From: JAHILA01 sp035528175
Lineage (GTDB): Bacteria; Patescibacteriota; Minisyncoccia; RBG-13-40-8-A
Direction: 5' to 3'
Length of the DNA: 9,398 nucleotides
Assembly: GCA_035528175.1 (NCBI GenBank)
Contig: DATKZC010000011.1
Coordinates: forward strand, 1-9,398
Shown: one piece after another, positions 1 to 5,878 of the stretch
Numbering within the stretch: position 1 is the first letter of the stretch
Layout: each line of letters starts with the position of its first letter
Notes under the pieces: model-generated
The model's input: the letters and a program-made list of their open reading frames with translations, nothing else
Database searches by the model: none
What the model was told of the DNA's origin: nothing
Made by a program: the position numbers and the translations under genes

Positions 1-116
1 AATTTATTAAAATTATCCATATTTTTAAAGATAGTGAATAAAAAAATTGCCACAAATATCACCACAATAAATAAACTTAATTTTGTTTCAATTTTTAAAC
101 CTAAAAGATTGCGCAT
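1..116 (-). CDS. N-terminal fragment of an unidentified membrane-anchored protein
   Basis: The reading frame opens at an ATG at 116 and runs off the left edge of the window, so only about 38 residues are visible. They read MRNLLGLKIETKLSLF, then a hydrophobic run of roughly 14 residues (IVVIFVAIFLFTIF), then KNMDNFNK. This is a short basic cytoplasmic head followed by one membrane segment, as in a signal anchor or the first helix of a membrane protein. A consensus TATAAT lies 6 nt upstream of the ATG and overlaps the stop codon of the preceding Mur ligase gene, so the gene probably has its own promoter and a leaderless transcript. A cell-envelope role would suit the neighbouring Mur ligase and FemAB genes, but the family cannot be named from this fragment. 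Confidence 0.65.
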   Translation of the reverse strand, partial: MRNLLGLKIETKLSLFIVVIFVAIFLFTIFKNMDNFNK

Positions 117-122
117 ATTTCT

Positions 123-152
123 ATTATAGCAAATTTTTTAATTCTTCTTTAA
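123..152 (-). promoter_or_regulatory. Promoter for the left-edge membrane gene, extended -10
   Basis: On the minus strand the -10 is a perfect TATAAT (plus 123-128) preceded by TGC, giving an extended TGn -10. A weak -35 match, TTAAAG (147-152), lies 18 bp upstream. The -10 overlaps the TAA stop of the Mur ligase gene. Only 6 nt separate it from the ATG at 116, so transcription should start at or within a base or two of the start codon. Confidence 0.6.
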
Positions 153-1305
153 CCGTTTCTCTGTCATCCCATTTGGATTTTTTATTTCCAATAACCATTG
201 TTTGTTCTGTACCTTTACCTAAAATTAAAACAATATCATTTTTTTGCGCCAAAGAAAACGCTTTTTTGATTGCATTTTGCCTGTCTAAAATTATTTCCGG
301 CTTTATTTTTTTGCATCCGACTGCAATCTCATCAGCAATTTTTTGTTCGCTTTCATTATAAGAATCTTCTGTGCAAATTATAACAATATCGGATTTTTCT
401 GAAGCAATTCTACCTAATTCCGGCCTCTTCCATTTATCTCTGCCCCCGCCAGCAGAACCGAAAACAGAAATAATTCTATTATGCTTCATCTGCTTAAATA
501 CTCTAAAAACTTTTTCAAATGAATCAGGAGTATGCGCTAAATCAATAATTACTCTAAAATCCTGTCCCGCATTAATTTCTTCCAGCCGTCCTGGAATAAA
601 TTTTACCTTTTCCAGCGCCTTTTTAGCAATATCTTCGGAAATTCTCTGCGATTTTGCAATAGTCAATGCTGCCAAGGCATTATATTGATTGAATTCTCCG
701 ATTAAATTTAATTTAAAATCTATTTTATCGGCTTTTAAACTATATTGATACTTATTCTTAATCGGAATTTTTAAAAACCACTCAACATTTTCATCATCCG
801 CATTATAAATCCCGAAGCTGTTTTTATTTTTTGCTGCTACTTTAAATAATTCCAGTTTCGCTGATCTATATTTTTCAAAACTTCCATGCGCTTCAATATG
901 TTCTGCTGACAGGTTTGTAAATACCGCGCCGGAAAAGTTAATAAATTTGTGCCGAAATTGTTTTATTCCTTCTGAGGTCGCTTCAATCAGCGCGTATTTG
1001 CAACCATTTTTGACCATTTTTGCCAATGCTGATTGGATAAAAAACCGGCCTGGCATAGTCATATGATATTGATTCATTATTTCTTCTTTGCCCAAATTTA
1101 TGGTTAAAGAAGAAATCCAGCCAACCCTATAATCAGCTTCTTGAAAAATTTTTCCAGCCAAAACAATAGTTGTTGATTTGCCTTTTGTACCAGTAATACC
1201 AATCACTATCAATTTCTTTGAAGGAAAACCATAAATTACAGCCCCTATTAAAGCCAATAAATAATGGTAAATATTAAAAATAAATTTAGGAATGAATTTT
1301 TTCAT
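124..1305 (-). CDS. MurE-like Mur ligase lacking the N-terminal UDP-binding domain
   Basis: This is an ATP-dependent Mur-family ligase of 393 residues, presumed to add an amino acid in peptidoglycan precursor synthesis. Visible motifs are the ATP loop TGTKGKST (about 38-45), TNLSAEH (130-136), KYRSAK with the lysine usually carbamylated in MurE (about K150), GEFNQYNALAA (203-213), GRLEE (239-243), DLAHTPDS (255-262, equivalent to DYAHTPDS) and a GGGRDKWKRP loop (286-295). Typical MurE is nearly 500 residues. Here the first domain is replaced by a short hydrophobic stretch (about 8-28) that could be a membrane helix. The DNPR specificity motif of meso-diaminopimelate MurE reads DSYN (314-317), so the amino-acid substrate is uncertain. 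I chose the ATG at 1305 because longer frames run into femAB and because MKKFIPK starts exactly at an ATGA overlap. It is the last gene of the ruvA-femAB operon. Confidence 0.85.
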   Translation of the reverse strand: MKKFIPKFIFNIYHYLLALIGAVIYGFPSKKLIVIGITGTKGKSTTIVLAGKIFQEADYRVGWISSLTINLGKEEIMNQYHMTMPGRFFIQSALAKMVKNGCKYALIEATSEGIKQFRHKFINFSGAVFTNLSAEHIEAHGSFEKYRSAKLELFKVAAKNKNSFGIYNADDENVEWFLKIPIKNKYQYSLKADKIDFKLNLIGEFNQYNALAALTIAKSQRISEDIAKKALEKVKFIPGRLEEINAGQDFRVIIDLAHTPDSFEKVFRVFKQMKHNRIISVFGSAGGGRDKWKRPELGRIASEKSDIVIICTEDSYNESEQKIADEIAVGCKKIKPEIILDRQNAIKKAFSLAQKNDIVLILGKGTEQTMVIGNKKSKWDDRETVKEELKNLL

Positions 1306-1327
1306 AAGAAGTCTGACTTCTTCATAA
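1297..1327 (-). repeat. 31-bp junction repeat, copy 1, encoding a 7-codon minicistron (MKKSDFL)
   Basis: This element joins femAB to the Mur ligase gene. On the minus strand it holds ATG AAG AAG TCA GAC TTC TTA TGA (1325 to 1302). Its ATG overlaps the TGA stop of femAB (ATGA), and its own TGA overlaps the ATG of the Mur ligase gene (ATGA). The sequence matches the one at 6815-6845 at 29 of 31 bases. This copy is also a perfect 8-bp inverted repeat (1306-1313 / 1315-1322) around one central base. A translated minicistron could pass ribosomes from femAB to the ligase; a DNA or RNA hairpin is the alternative reading. Translation is not proven. Confidence 0.55.
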
Positions 1328-2209
1328 AAACTTTCTGGCAATCTTATAAATCCTATACCACATTGGTTGAAAAACCAAATCATAGGCCCCTGGATAAATA
1401 ATTTCTTTCCCACCAAAGCTCTTTTTAAATCTGGTTACGCCCGGCCATTTAATTTCATCAATGCCCCAGAAATCATATTCAGCGCATCCGGCTTTTTTCG
1501 CTTCTAAAATCTGATGCCATTGCAAAAGTGGAGCTGCCATCAGATTCCTATACTCGTAATCCGATGCTCCGTGCAAATAAATTGCCATTTGCCCGTAAAA
1601 AACAACAATATTCGCAACAATAATTTTATTTTGACTTGCCCCGAGCGAAGTCGAGGAGTATTCTGCCAAAAACAATTTTATTCCCGGGATTTCCAGCATT
1701 TTCTTGTAATATTCTTTTGTATAATGTCTGAACCCGTCTTTCTTGCCTGTTTTAAGTGTTAACCTCCAAAATTCCTCAAAATCATGCTGATTATTGCCTA
1801 CCCTAACCACGATTCCTTTTTTCTGCGCCAAATTGATATTATAACGCATCTTGCTGTGCATCTGATTCAAAATTTCCTGTTCTGATTTAATGATGTCCAA
1901 AACAATCGTCCTCAATGGCTGGATATTATTTGACTTGATGAATCCAAAATCCTCTAAAGCAAACTTGCCCCGAGCGTAATTGAGGGGTTCAATTTTAAAG
2001 AAAATCGCATTTTCTTTTTTAGCGATTTTCCCAATTTGCTTCACGAATTTATCAATATCTCGCGGTAGGTCTAAATAAGGCGAATAGAGATAGGACTTAT
2101 TCATTGGCAATTTATGTTTAATAACATTAATTCCATCTATTTGCCAAACACTTCTTCCTAATCGTTTTTGAAAATCAGCCCATTCACTTGATTGTAAAAA
2201 TGATGTCAT
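1322..2209 (-). CDS. FemAB/FemX-family aminoacyltransferase (peptidoglycan bridge)
   Basis: The 295-residue product has the layout of FemAB/GNAT-fold peptidyltransferases, which move amino acids from aminoacyl-tRNA onto the lipid II stem peptide or side chain at the cytoplasmic membrane. Family-like features are the N-terminal FLQSSEWADFQ, the mid-region SKMRYNINLAQKKGI (about 119-133), and a C-terminal half with YLHGASDYEYRNLMAAPLLQWHQI (about 211-234), YDFWGID (245-251) and GVTRFKKSFGG (257-267). It starts within an ATGA overlap with ruvA and ends within an ATGA overlap with the minicistron before the Mur ligase, so the three are translationally coupled. Two GC-rich palindromic repeats lie inside the gene and contribute PLNYARGKF (75-83) and SSTSLGASQ (185-193). 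The substrate and the number of residues added cannot be told. Confidence 0.88.
   Translation of the reverse strand: MTSFLQSSEWADFQKRLGRSVWQIDGINVIKHKLPMNKSYLYSPYLDLPRDIDKFVKQIGKIAKKENAIFFKIEPLNYARGKFALEDFGFIKSNNIQPLRTIVLDIIKSEQEILNQMHSKMRYNINLAQKKGIVVRVGNNQHDFEEFWRLTLKTGKKDGFRHYTKEYYKKMLEIPGIKLFLAEYSSTSLGASQNKIIVANIVVFYGQMAIYLHGASDYEYRNLMAAPLLQWHQILEAKKAGCAEYDFWGIDEIKWPGVTRFKKSFGGKEIIYPGAYDLVFQPMWYRIYKIARKFL
1634..1659. repeat. Intragenic palindromic repeat, copy A (in femAB)
   Basis: This is a 26-bp GC-rich island with core CCGAGCG-AAG-TCGAGG in AT-rich coding DNA. It is an imperfect inverted repeat whose centre CGAAGTCG folds back on itself. It matches copy B (1963-1988) at 22 of 26 bases and the outer arms of copy C (5587-5633). 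It is read in frame as SSTSLGAS within FemAB. Confidence 0.7.
1963..1988. repeat. Intragenic palindromic repeat, copy B (in femAB)
   Basis: This second copy has the same orientation as copy A (ACTTGCCCCGAGCG, then TAA, then TTGAGGGGT). It is read in a different phase from copy A, giving PLNYARGK, and neither phase contains a stop. The arms have drifted, with AAG/TC changed to TAA/TT at the centre, as expected of an older insertion. Confidence 0.65.
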
Positions 2210-2772
2210 TTGCTTAAAATTTTTAAAGCATGCCTGACCTTATCTCCAACTTCCTTTATTGCTTCTGGAACCTTTTTAAGCGCTTCTCTGGCTTCCTGTA
2301 ATCTGTAGCCCAGAGAAACTAAGGCGTCGATTGCCTCACTATCAGTTCCGAATTTCTCGTCTATAAATTCTCCGCCAACCTTGTTCTTTAATTCTAATAT
2401 AATCTTTTCAGCTATTTTTTTACCAATGCCAGAAACTTTGGTTAAAATACTGCTTTCTTCATTGGCTATGGCTTTTTTCAAATTTTTGACTGATGCCACG
2501 TTTAAAATATTCAGAGCTCCTTTCGGCCCAATGCCGGATATAGAAATCAATAATTCAAAAAACTCCAAATCTTCCTGATTCAAAAATCCATATAAATCCA
2601 TTATATCTTCCCTAACGTGCAAATGAGTAAATAGTTTTATTTTACTGCCCTTTTCGGGTAGATTTTTGAATGTATTAACGGAAATATAAATCTTGTAGCC
2701 AATGCCATCAACACCAACTAACACATATTTATCCGTGCTATATTCAATTTTCCCTTCAATAGATCCAATCAT
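2206..2772 (-). CDS. ruvA: Holliday junction DNA helicase subunit RuvA
   Basis: RuvA binds four-way junctions as a tetramer and loads the RuvB motor for branch migration. The 188-residue product has the OB-fold N-terminus (MIGSIEGKIEY, VDGIGYKIYI), HVREDIMDLYGF (52-63), two helix-hairpin-helix motifs (SGIGPKGALNIL at 79-90 and SGIGKKIAEKII at 114-125) and the C-terminal RuvB-binding domain (DALVSLGYRLQEAREAL, about 149-165). Length is normal for the family. I chose the ATG at 2772 because it gives the canonical MIG start and lies exactly 7 nt from a TAGAAT -10. In-frame ATGs at 2781 and 2808 fall within or beyond that promoter. It heads the operon; femAB starts inside its stop codon. No ruvB or ruvC is in the window. 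Confidence 0.95.
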   Translation of the reverse strand: MIGSIEGKIEYSTDKYVLVGVDGIGYKIYISVNTFKNLPEKGSKIKLFTHLHVREDIMDLYGFLNQEDLEFFELLISISGIGPKGALNILNVASVKNLKKAIANEESSILTKVSGIGKKIAEKIILELKNKVGGEFIDEKFGTDSEAIDALVSLGYRLQEAREALKKVPEAIKEVGDKVRHALKILSK

Positions 2773-2779
2773 TACTTTC

Positions 2780-2808
2780 ATTCTACCTTTTATTTGACGC
2801 CAAATCAA
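2780..2808 (-). promoter_or_regulatory. ruvA promoter (leaderless type)
   Basis: On the minus strand, TTGATT (plus 2803-2808) and TAGAAT (plus 2780-2785) are separated by exactly 17 bp. The -10 lies 7 nt from the ruvA ATG at 2772, which puts the expected transcription start on or beside the start codon. The element interlocks with the rpsT promoter running the other way. Confidence 0.65.
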
Positions 2809-2822
2809 TAATATGATAAGAT
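2794..2822 (+). promoter_or_regulatory. rpsT promoter (near-leaderless)
   Basis: TTGACG (2794-2799) and TAAGAT (2817-2822) have a 17-bp spacer. The rpsT ATG at 2832 lies 9 nt after the -10, leaving at most a few bases of 5' leader and no room for a Shine-Dalgarno site. Its -35 lies inside the spacer of the opposing ruvA promoter, so RNA polymerase should occupy only one at a time. Confidence 0.65.
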
Positions 2823-2831
2823 GGTTTTAAT

Positions 2832-3116
2832 ATGCCTATTACAAAATCAGCAGAAAAAGCATTGAGGCAAAATAAAACGCGAAGGCAAAGAAACCTGCGC
2901 CGACTTAATGTTTTACGCGATATAGTCAAAAAAATCAAAAAACTGGTTGCAGAAAATAAAAAAGCAGAAGCATCAAAGCTTCTTCCCTTGGCTTACAAAG
3001 CAATCGATAAAGCTGCAAAAACTAGAGTAATTAAGAAAAATAATGCGGCAAGGAAAAAATCAAGATTAAGCAAATTTATCTCTAGAGGTTCGTTAAAAAC
3101 AACTCCAGGGCAGTAG
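2832..3116 (+). CDS. rpsT: 30S ribosomal protein S20
   Basis: This 94-residue, strongly basic, helix-forming protein binds 16S rRNA early in assembly of the small subunit. The N-terminus MPITKSAEKALRQNKTRRQRN and the C-terminal KTRVIKKNNAARKKSRLSKFI are characteristic of S20, and the length is normal for the family. It is transcribed alone on the plus strand from a near-leaderless promoter shared back-to-back with ruvA. Its last 35 bp (3082-3116) overlap the 3' end of holA on the other strand, so the tail after SKFISRGS is also antisense to holA. No intrinsic terminator is visible. Confidence 0.95.
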   Translation: MPITKSAEKALRQNKTRRQRNLRRLNVLRDIVKKIKKLVAENKKAEASKLLPLAYKAIDKAAKTRVIKKNNAARKKSRLSKFISRGSLKTTPGQ

Positions 3117-4005
3117 TGATATCTGTTTTCCCGAGTTTTGATTCAAAATCTATTATCATTAGTTGGTGATAGATTTTTTTTAATTCTTCAAAAGTAAAAT
3201 TCTCGGATTGCTGGCTGGATTTTCTGGCTACAAACGGATGCAATCCCAAAAGCTCAATCGCCTTAGTGGTTTTCACCTTAATCAGATTTCTGATTTGATA
3301 CGCTATCATTGATAATAAATAATATTCACTCTCTTCACTTTTAATGTATTGGCCGAATAAAGATAATACTTTAGTTTTTTGTTTGTGTCCGATTGCATCA
3401 ATTAATTGGAAAATATTCAAATCAATTTCCGGCCTGACTAATAATTCCACATTTTCCAAATGTATGGTTTTATTATGAGAAAATAATTTATTCAATTCAT
3501 TACTCATCCTCCATAAATCATTGCCGACCCTTTCTATTAATTTATCTACTGCCGAATTATCGATTAAACCTTTTTGTTTATCAATAAAATCCTTAATCCA
3601 TTTTTTCAATTGCGCGCCTTGCAATGGTTTGAACTCCCCCGCTTCGGCTTTAGATTTCAAATATTTAAATAGATTATTCTTTACATCTGCTTCGCTGGTC
3701 CAAAAAATAATCGTTATATCTTTATCGTCCTCAATTTTTTTCTTTTTTAAAAATTCTAATATTTCATCCTGACTTTCCCGATTCAAAGAAAAAACATCCT
3801 CAATAATAATCAGTTTTTTCTGGCTGAACATGGAAATTGTATCCGTTGTCTGTTTTAATTCCTTAAAAATCTCAACTTGCTTGTCGCTGGCGTCAATTCT
3901 AATAAAATCAAACCAATCAGAGTCGGCCTCTCTATTTTTTTCAATCATTCTGCGTAGTTCTTCTTTAGACCTATATATATCTTGTCCGTATAAAAATATA
4001 AGCAT
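3082..4005 (-). CDS. holA: DNA polymerase III delta subunit (clamp loader)
   Basis: Delta opens the beta sliding clamp during clamp loading. The 307-residue product starts MLIFLYGQDIYRSKEEL, the usual HolA opening (short beta strand, then the degenerate nucleotide-binding fold). It carries the clamp-wrench loop DTISMFSQKKLIIIED (about 55-70), where M59-F60 occupy the place of the E. coli L73-F74 clamp contact. The C-terminal domain has the family signature LHPFVARKSSQQSENF followed by IDFESKLGKTDITTALELF. The ATG lies one base after the TAA of the DUF3048 gene (TTT TAA T ATG), implying reinitiation rather than a Shine-Dalgarno start. It is the last gene of the tsaE operon and overlaps rpsT tail-to-tail by 35 bp. 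Confidence 0.92.
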   Translation of the reverse strand: MLIFLYGQDIYRSKEELRRMIEKNREADSDWFDFIRIDASDKQVEIFKELKQTTDTISMFSQKKLIIIEDVFSLNRESQDEILEFLKKKKIEDDKDITIIFWTSEADVKNNLFKYLKSKAEAGEFKPLQGAQLKKWIKDFIDKQKGLIDNSAVDKLIERVGNDLWRMSNELNKLFSHNKTIHLENVELLVRPEIDLNIFQLIDAIGHKQKTKVLSLFGQYIKSEESEYYLLSMIAYQIRNLIKVKTTKAIELLGLHPFVARKSSQQSENFTFEELKKIYHQLMIIDFESKLGKTDITTALELFLTNL

Positions 4006-4006
4006 A

Positions 4007-5038
4007 TTAAAATGTTTCCCACTTTACTTCTGTTGTTGGTTCCACGATTTGAAGCCAGATTTTGCCTGGCGCTAGTTCAATTTCCTTACCATTGCTATTC
4101 AAAAATGTAAGTTTTGAATCGCTGTAAGTGCCTGTTTTTTTCCAATAACCCTTTATTTCTTCCCCATTCTGAAAGATTTTTGCTTCGCCGTCGCCTTCAA
4201 CATCAACTTCATTGTAATCCGGCGGCTCAATCATGCGCGATTCCGCACGCATGATAATTACCACACTTACTTTTACTTGATTATTATTATTCTTGTCAGT
4301 TTCTTTTAAATTATTCCTGTATCTTTCATATAAATTTTCTTCTTTGTCATATGCATAAGAAACTCTGAACTCTCCGCCATAGCCAATGGACAAACGACCG
4401 CCTGTATTCGGACTTGCCAATTTAGAATCTGATTTCTTCAAATGCGGATACCCGGAAAACTTGGTTTCCAGACGATAACCAAGTTTCTTCGCTGCATTCA
4501 ACAATTTATCCATTGTAGTGAACCCGTCATGAGGCATAGCTATTCCTGGTTTACGGAAAAAGCTGTCATAAGGATTTTTCATTGCATCAAGATTATCCAT
4601 AATCCCTTTATCTAGTTTGTCCAAAGCAAAATGCGACCCGCCCCAATGAGCGTAAATCGCATCAAGGCCCATGGCTAAAGGAATATAATCGTGCCGCGCG
4701 CTTCTTATAGAACCAATTTCATCCGGAGATTCACATCCATAAACAGCCATTAGGCGCGTAGTACCGCCAGTTATAACTGGCATTTCAATCACAATGTCCG
4801 CCTGACTAATCCCAGAGAGTGGGCGGGTAATTGCATCAGTTGCCAACATCACAGCAAACGGCCTGCGATTGTAATTTGCGCATTTTTCTCCAGTAATCGG
4901 ACTAATGCCGTCTTCGTTTTCCGTATTTTGTTGGGCATTGTTTCCAATACTGATACTCCTATTCCCCAATTTCCAAAACAAAAATCCCGCAACAACCAAG
5001 ATTATTATAACTATTAAAATTATTTTGAATTTTTTCAT
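4007..5038 (-). CDS. DUF3048 (YerB-like) membrane-anchored protein
   Basis: The 343-residue product has a basic N-terminus (MKKFK) and one hydrophobic segment (about 6-22, IILIVIIILVVAGFLFW). It has no lipobox cysteine, so it is probably a signal anchor with the bulk outside the membrane. The extracytoplasmic part matches the DUF3048 pattern: SPITGEKC (46-53), RPFAVML (59-65), ARPLSGISQADIV-like text (about 71-83), EIGSIRSARHDY (107-118) and AHWGGS (130-135), with a C-terminal domain ending KIWLQIVEPTTEVKWETF. The biochemical role is not established. B. subtilis YerB is the best-known relative. I placed the start at 5038, 2 nt after the fpg stop (TAG AT ATG), because it gives a clean anchor; an alternative ATG at 5053 would overlap fpg by 13 bp. 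It is fourth in the tsaE operon. Confidence 0.85.
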   Translation of the reverse strand: MKKFKIILIVIIILVVAGFLFWKLGNRSISIGNNAQQNTENEDGISPITGEKCANYNRRPFAVMLATDAITRPLSGISQADIVIEMPVITGGTTRLMAVYGCESPDEIGSIRSARHDYIPLAMGLDAIYAHWGGSHFALDKLDKGIMDNLDAMKNPYDSFFRKPGIAMPHDGFTTMDKLLNAAKKLGYRLETKFSGYPHLKKSDSKLASPNTGGRLSIGYGGEFRVSYAYDKEENLYERYRNNLKETDKNNNNQVKVSVVIIMRAESRMIEPPDYNEVDVEGDGEAKIFQNGEEIKGYWKKTGTYSDSKLTFLNSNGKEIELAPGKIWLQIVEPTTEVKWETF

Positions 5039-5040
5039 AT

Positions 5041-5877
5041 CTATTTTTGACATATAGAACAAAGATACGTCCCTCTGCCGCTTAAAACTATTCTTTTTAT
5101 TATTCCTTTGCACTTTAAACATTTTTCTCCCTTCCTATCATAAACCTTATGATATTTTGCATAATTTCCTGGTTTACCTGAAACCTGCACATAATTATCA
5201 ACTGAAGAACCTTTATGTTTAATCGCTTCTGAAAGCGTATTTTTAATTTCTTTAAACAGTAAATCTTTTTCTTTGTCTGAAAGCGAGTTTGCCGGCCTGC
5301 ACGGGTCAATTTTTGCCCTAAACAATGCTTCGTTCGCATATAAATTGCCGATGCCCGAAATAAATTTCTGGTCCATTAATAGAACTTTAATCTTAGTTTT
5401 TCTTTTTGCCAGTATTTGCCTGAATTTTTTAGAATCTATATTAAACGGCTCTGGTCCAAGCTCTTTGATAAACTTCAAATCCTGCCAATTATCAACTATT
5501 TTAAGTTCTCCGAACAAGCGCGCATCATTAAAATCCAATATCGTGTTATCGAAAAACTTAAAACTAACTCTGGCTACCTTTGAAGGACTTGTCCTGAGCG
5601 CAGCCTGCCTCGCCGGTAGGCGGGTCGAAGGATAAACCAACTGGCCGGTCATTTTTAGATGAATGGTTAAATCTTTTCCCGATGATAATTCTAGAATCAA
5701 TAATTTCCCTTTGCGGATGATATTTTTGATTTTAACATTCTTTAATTCTTTAATAAATTCTTCTTTATCCATTCCGCGGATAACTTTCGCATTATTAACA
5801 ATAACATCGGCAATCTTTTTGCCGATTATTACATTTAATTCTTTTTTAATTGTCTCAACTTCCGGCAACTCGGGCAT
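5041..5877 (-). CDS. mutM: Formamidopyrimidine-DNA glycosylase Fpg/MutM
   Basis: Fpg excises 8-oxoguanine and formamidopyrimidines and cuts the abasic site. The 278-residue product begins MPELPEVET, with catalytic Pro2 and Glu3 after Met removal. It has the beta-F loop lysine (about K58), HLKMTGQL (73-80) with the intercalating Met76, NDARLFGEL (117-125), the helix-two-turn-helix GIGNLYANEALF (175-186), and a complete zinc finger C253-x2-C256-x16-C273-x2-C276 ending GRGTYLCSICQ with the conserved arginine. Residues 84-99 (STRLPARQ...) are an extra loop after TGQL encoded by a composite palindromic repeat; the rest aligns normally. I chose the ATG at 5877, one base after the exonuclease TAA, because of the mandatory MPELPEVE start. 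A longer frame to 6021 lies inside the exonuclease gene. Confidence 0.95.
   Translation of the reverse strand: MPELPEVETIKKELNVIIGKKIADVIVNNAKVIRGMDKEEFIKELKNVKIKNIIRKGKLLILELSSGKDLTIHLKMTGQLVYPSTRLPARQAALRTSPSKVARVSFKFFDNTILDFNDARLFGELKIVDNWQDLKFIKELGPEPFNIDSKKFRQILAKRKTKIKVLLMDQKFISGIGNLYANEALFRAKIDPCRPANSLSDKEKDLLFKEIKNTLSEAIKHKGSSVDNYVQVSGKPGNYAKYHKVYDRKGEKCLKCKGIIKRIVLSGRGTYLCSICQK
5587..5633. repeat. Composite (nested) palindromic repeat, copy C (in fpg)
   Basis: The outer arms ACTTGTCCTGAGCG (5587-5600) and TCGAAGGAT (5625-5633) match the arms of copies A and B. In place of their 3-bp centre there is a 24-bp segment (5601-5624) that is itself an imperfect palindrome around CCGG (GCCTGCC...GGTAGGCGGG). 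The 21-bp difference is seven codons, so the frame is kept. The whole unit codes for the extra loop at about residues 84-99 of Fpg. Confidence 0.7.
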
Positions 5878-5878
5878 A

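Noticed and set aside
1306..1322. Intrinsic terminator between femAB and the Mur ligase (8-bp perfect inverted repeat)
   Set aside because: No T-run follows, the two genes are joined by ATGA overlaps, and the second copy of the element does not keep the stem.
5115..5339. Minus-strand 74-codon frame inside fpg
   Set aside because: It is an out-of-phase shadow of the Fpg C-terminal region; the same bases encode its intact helix-two-turn-helix and zinc-finger segments.
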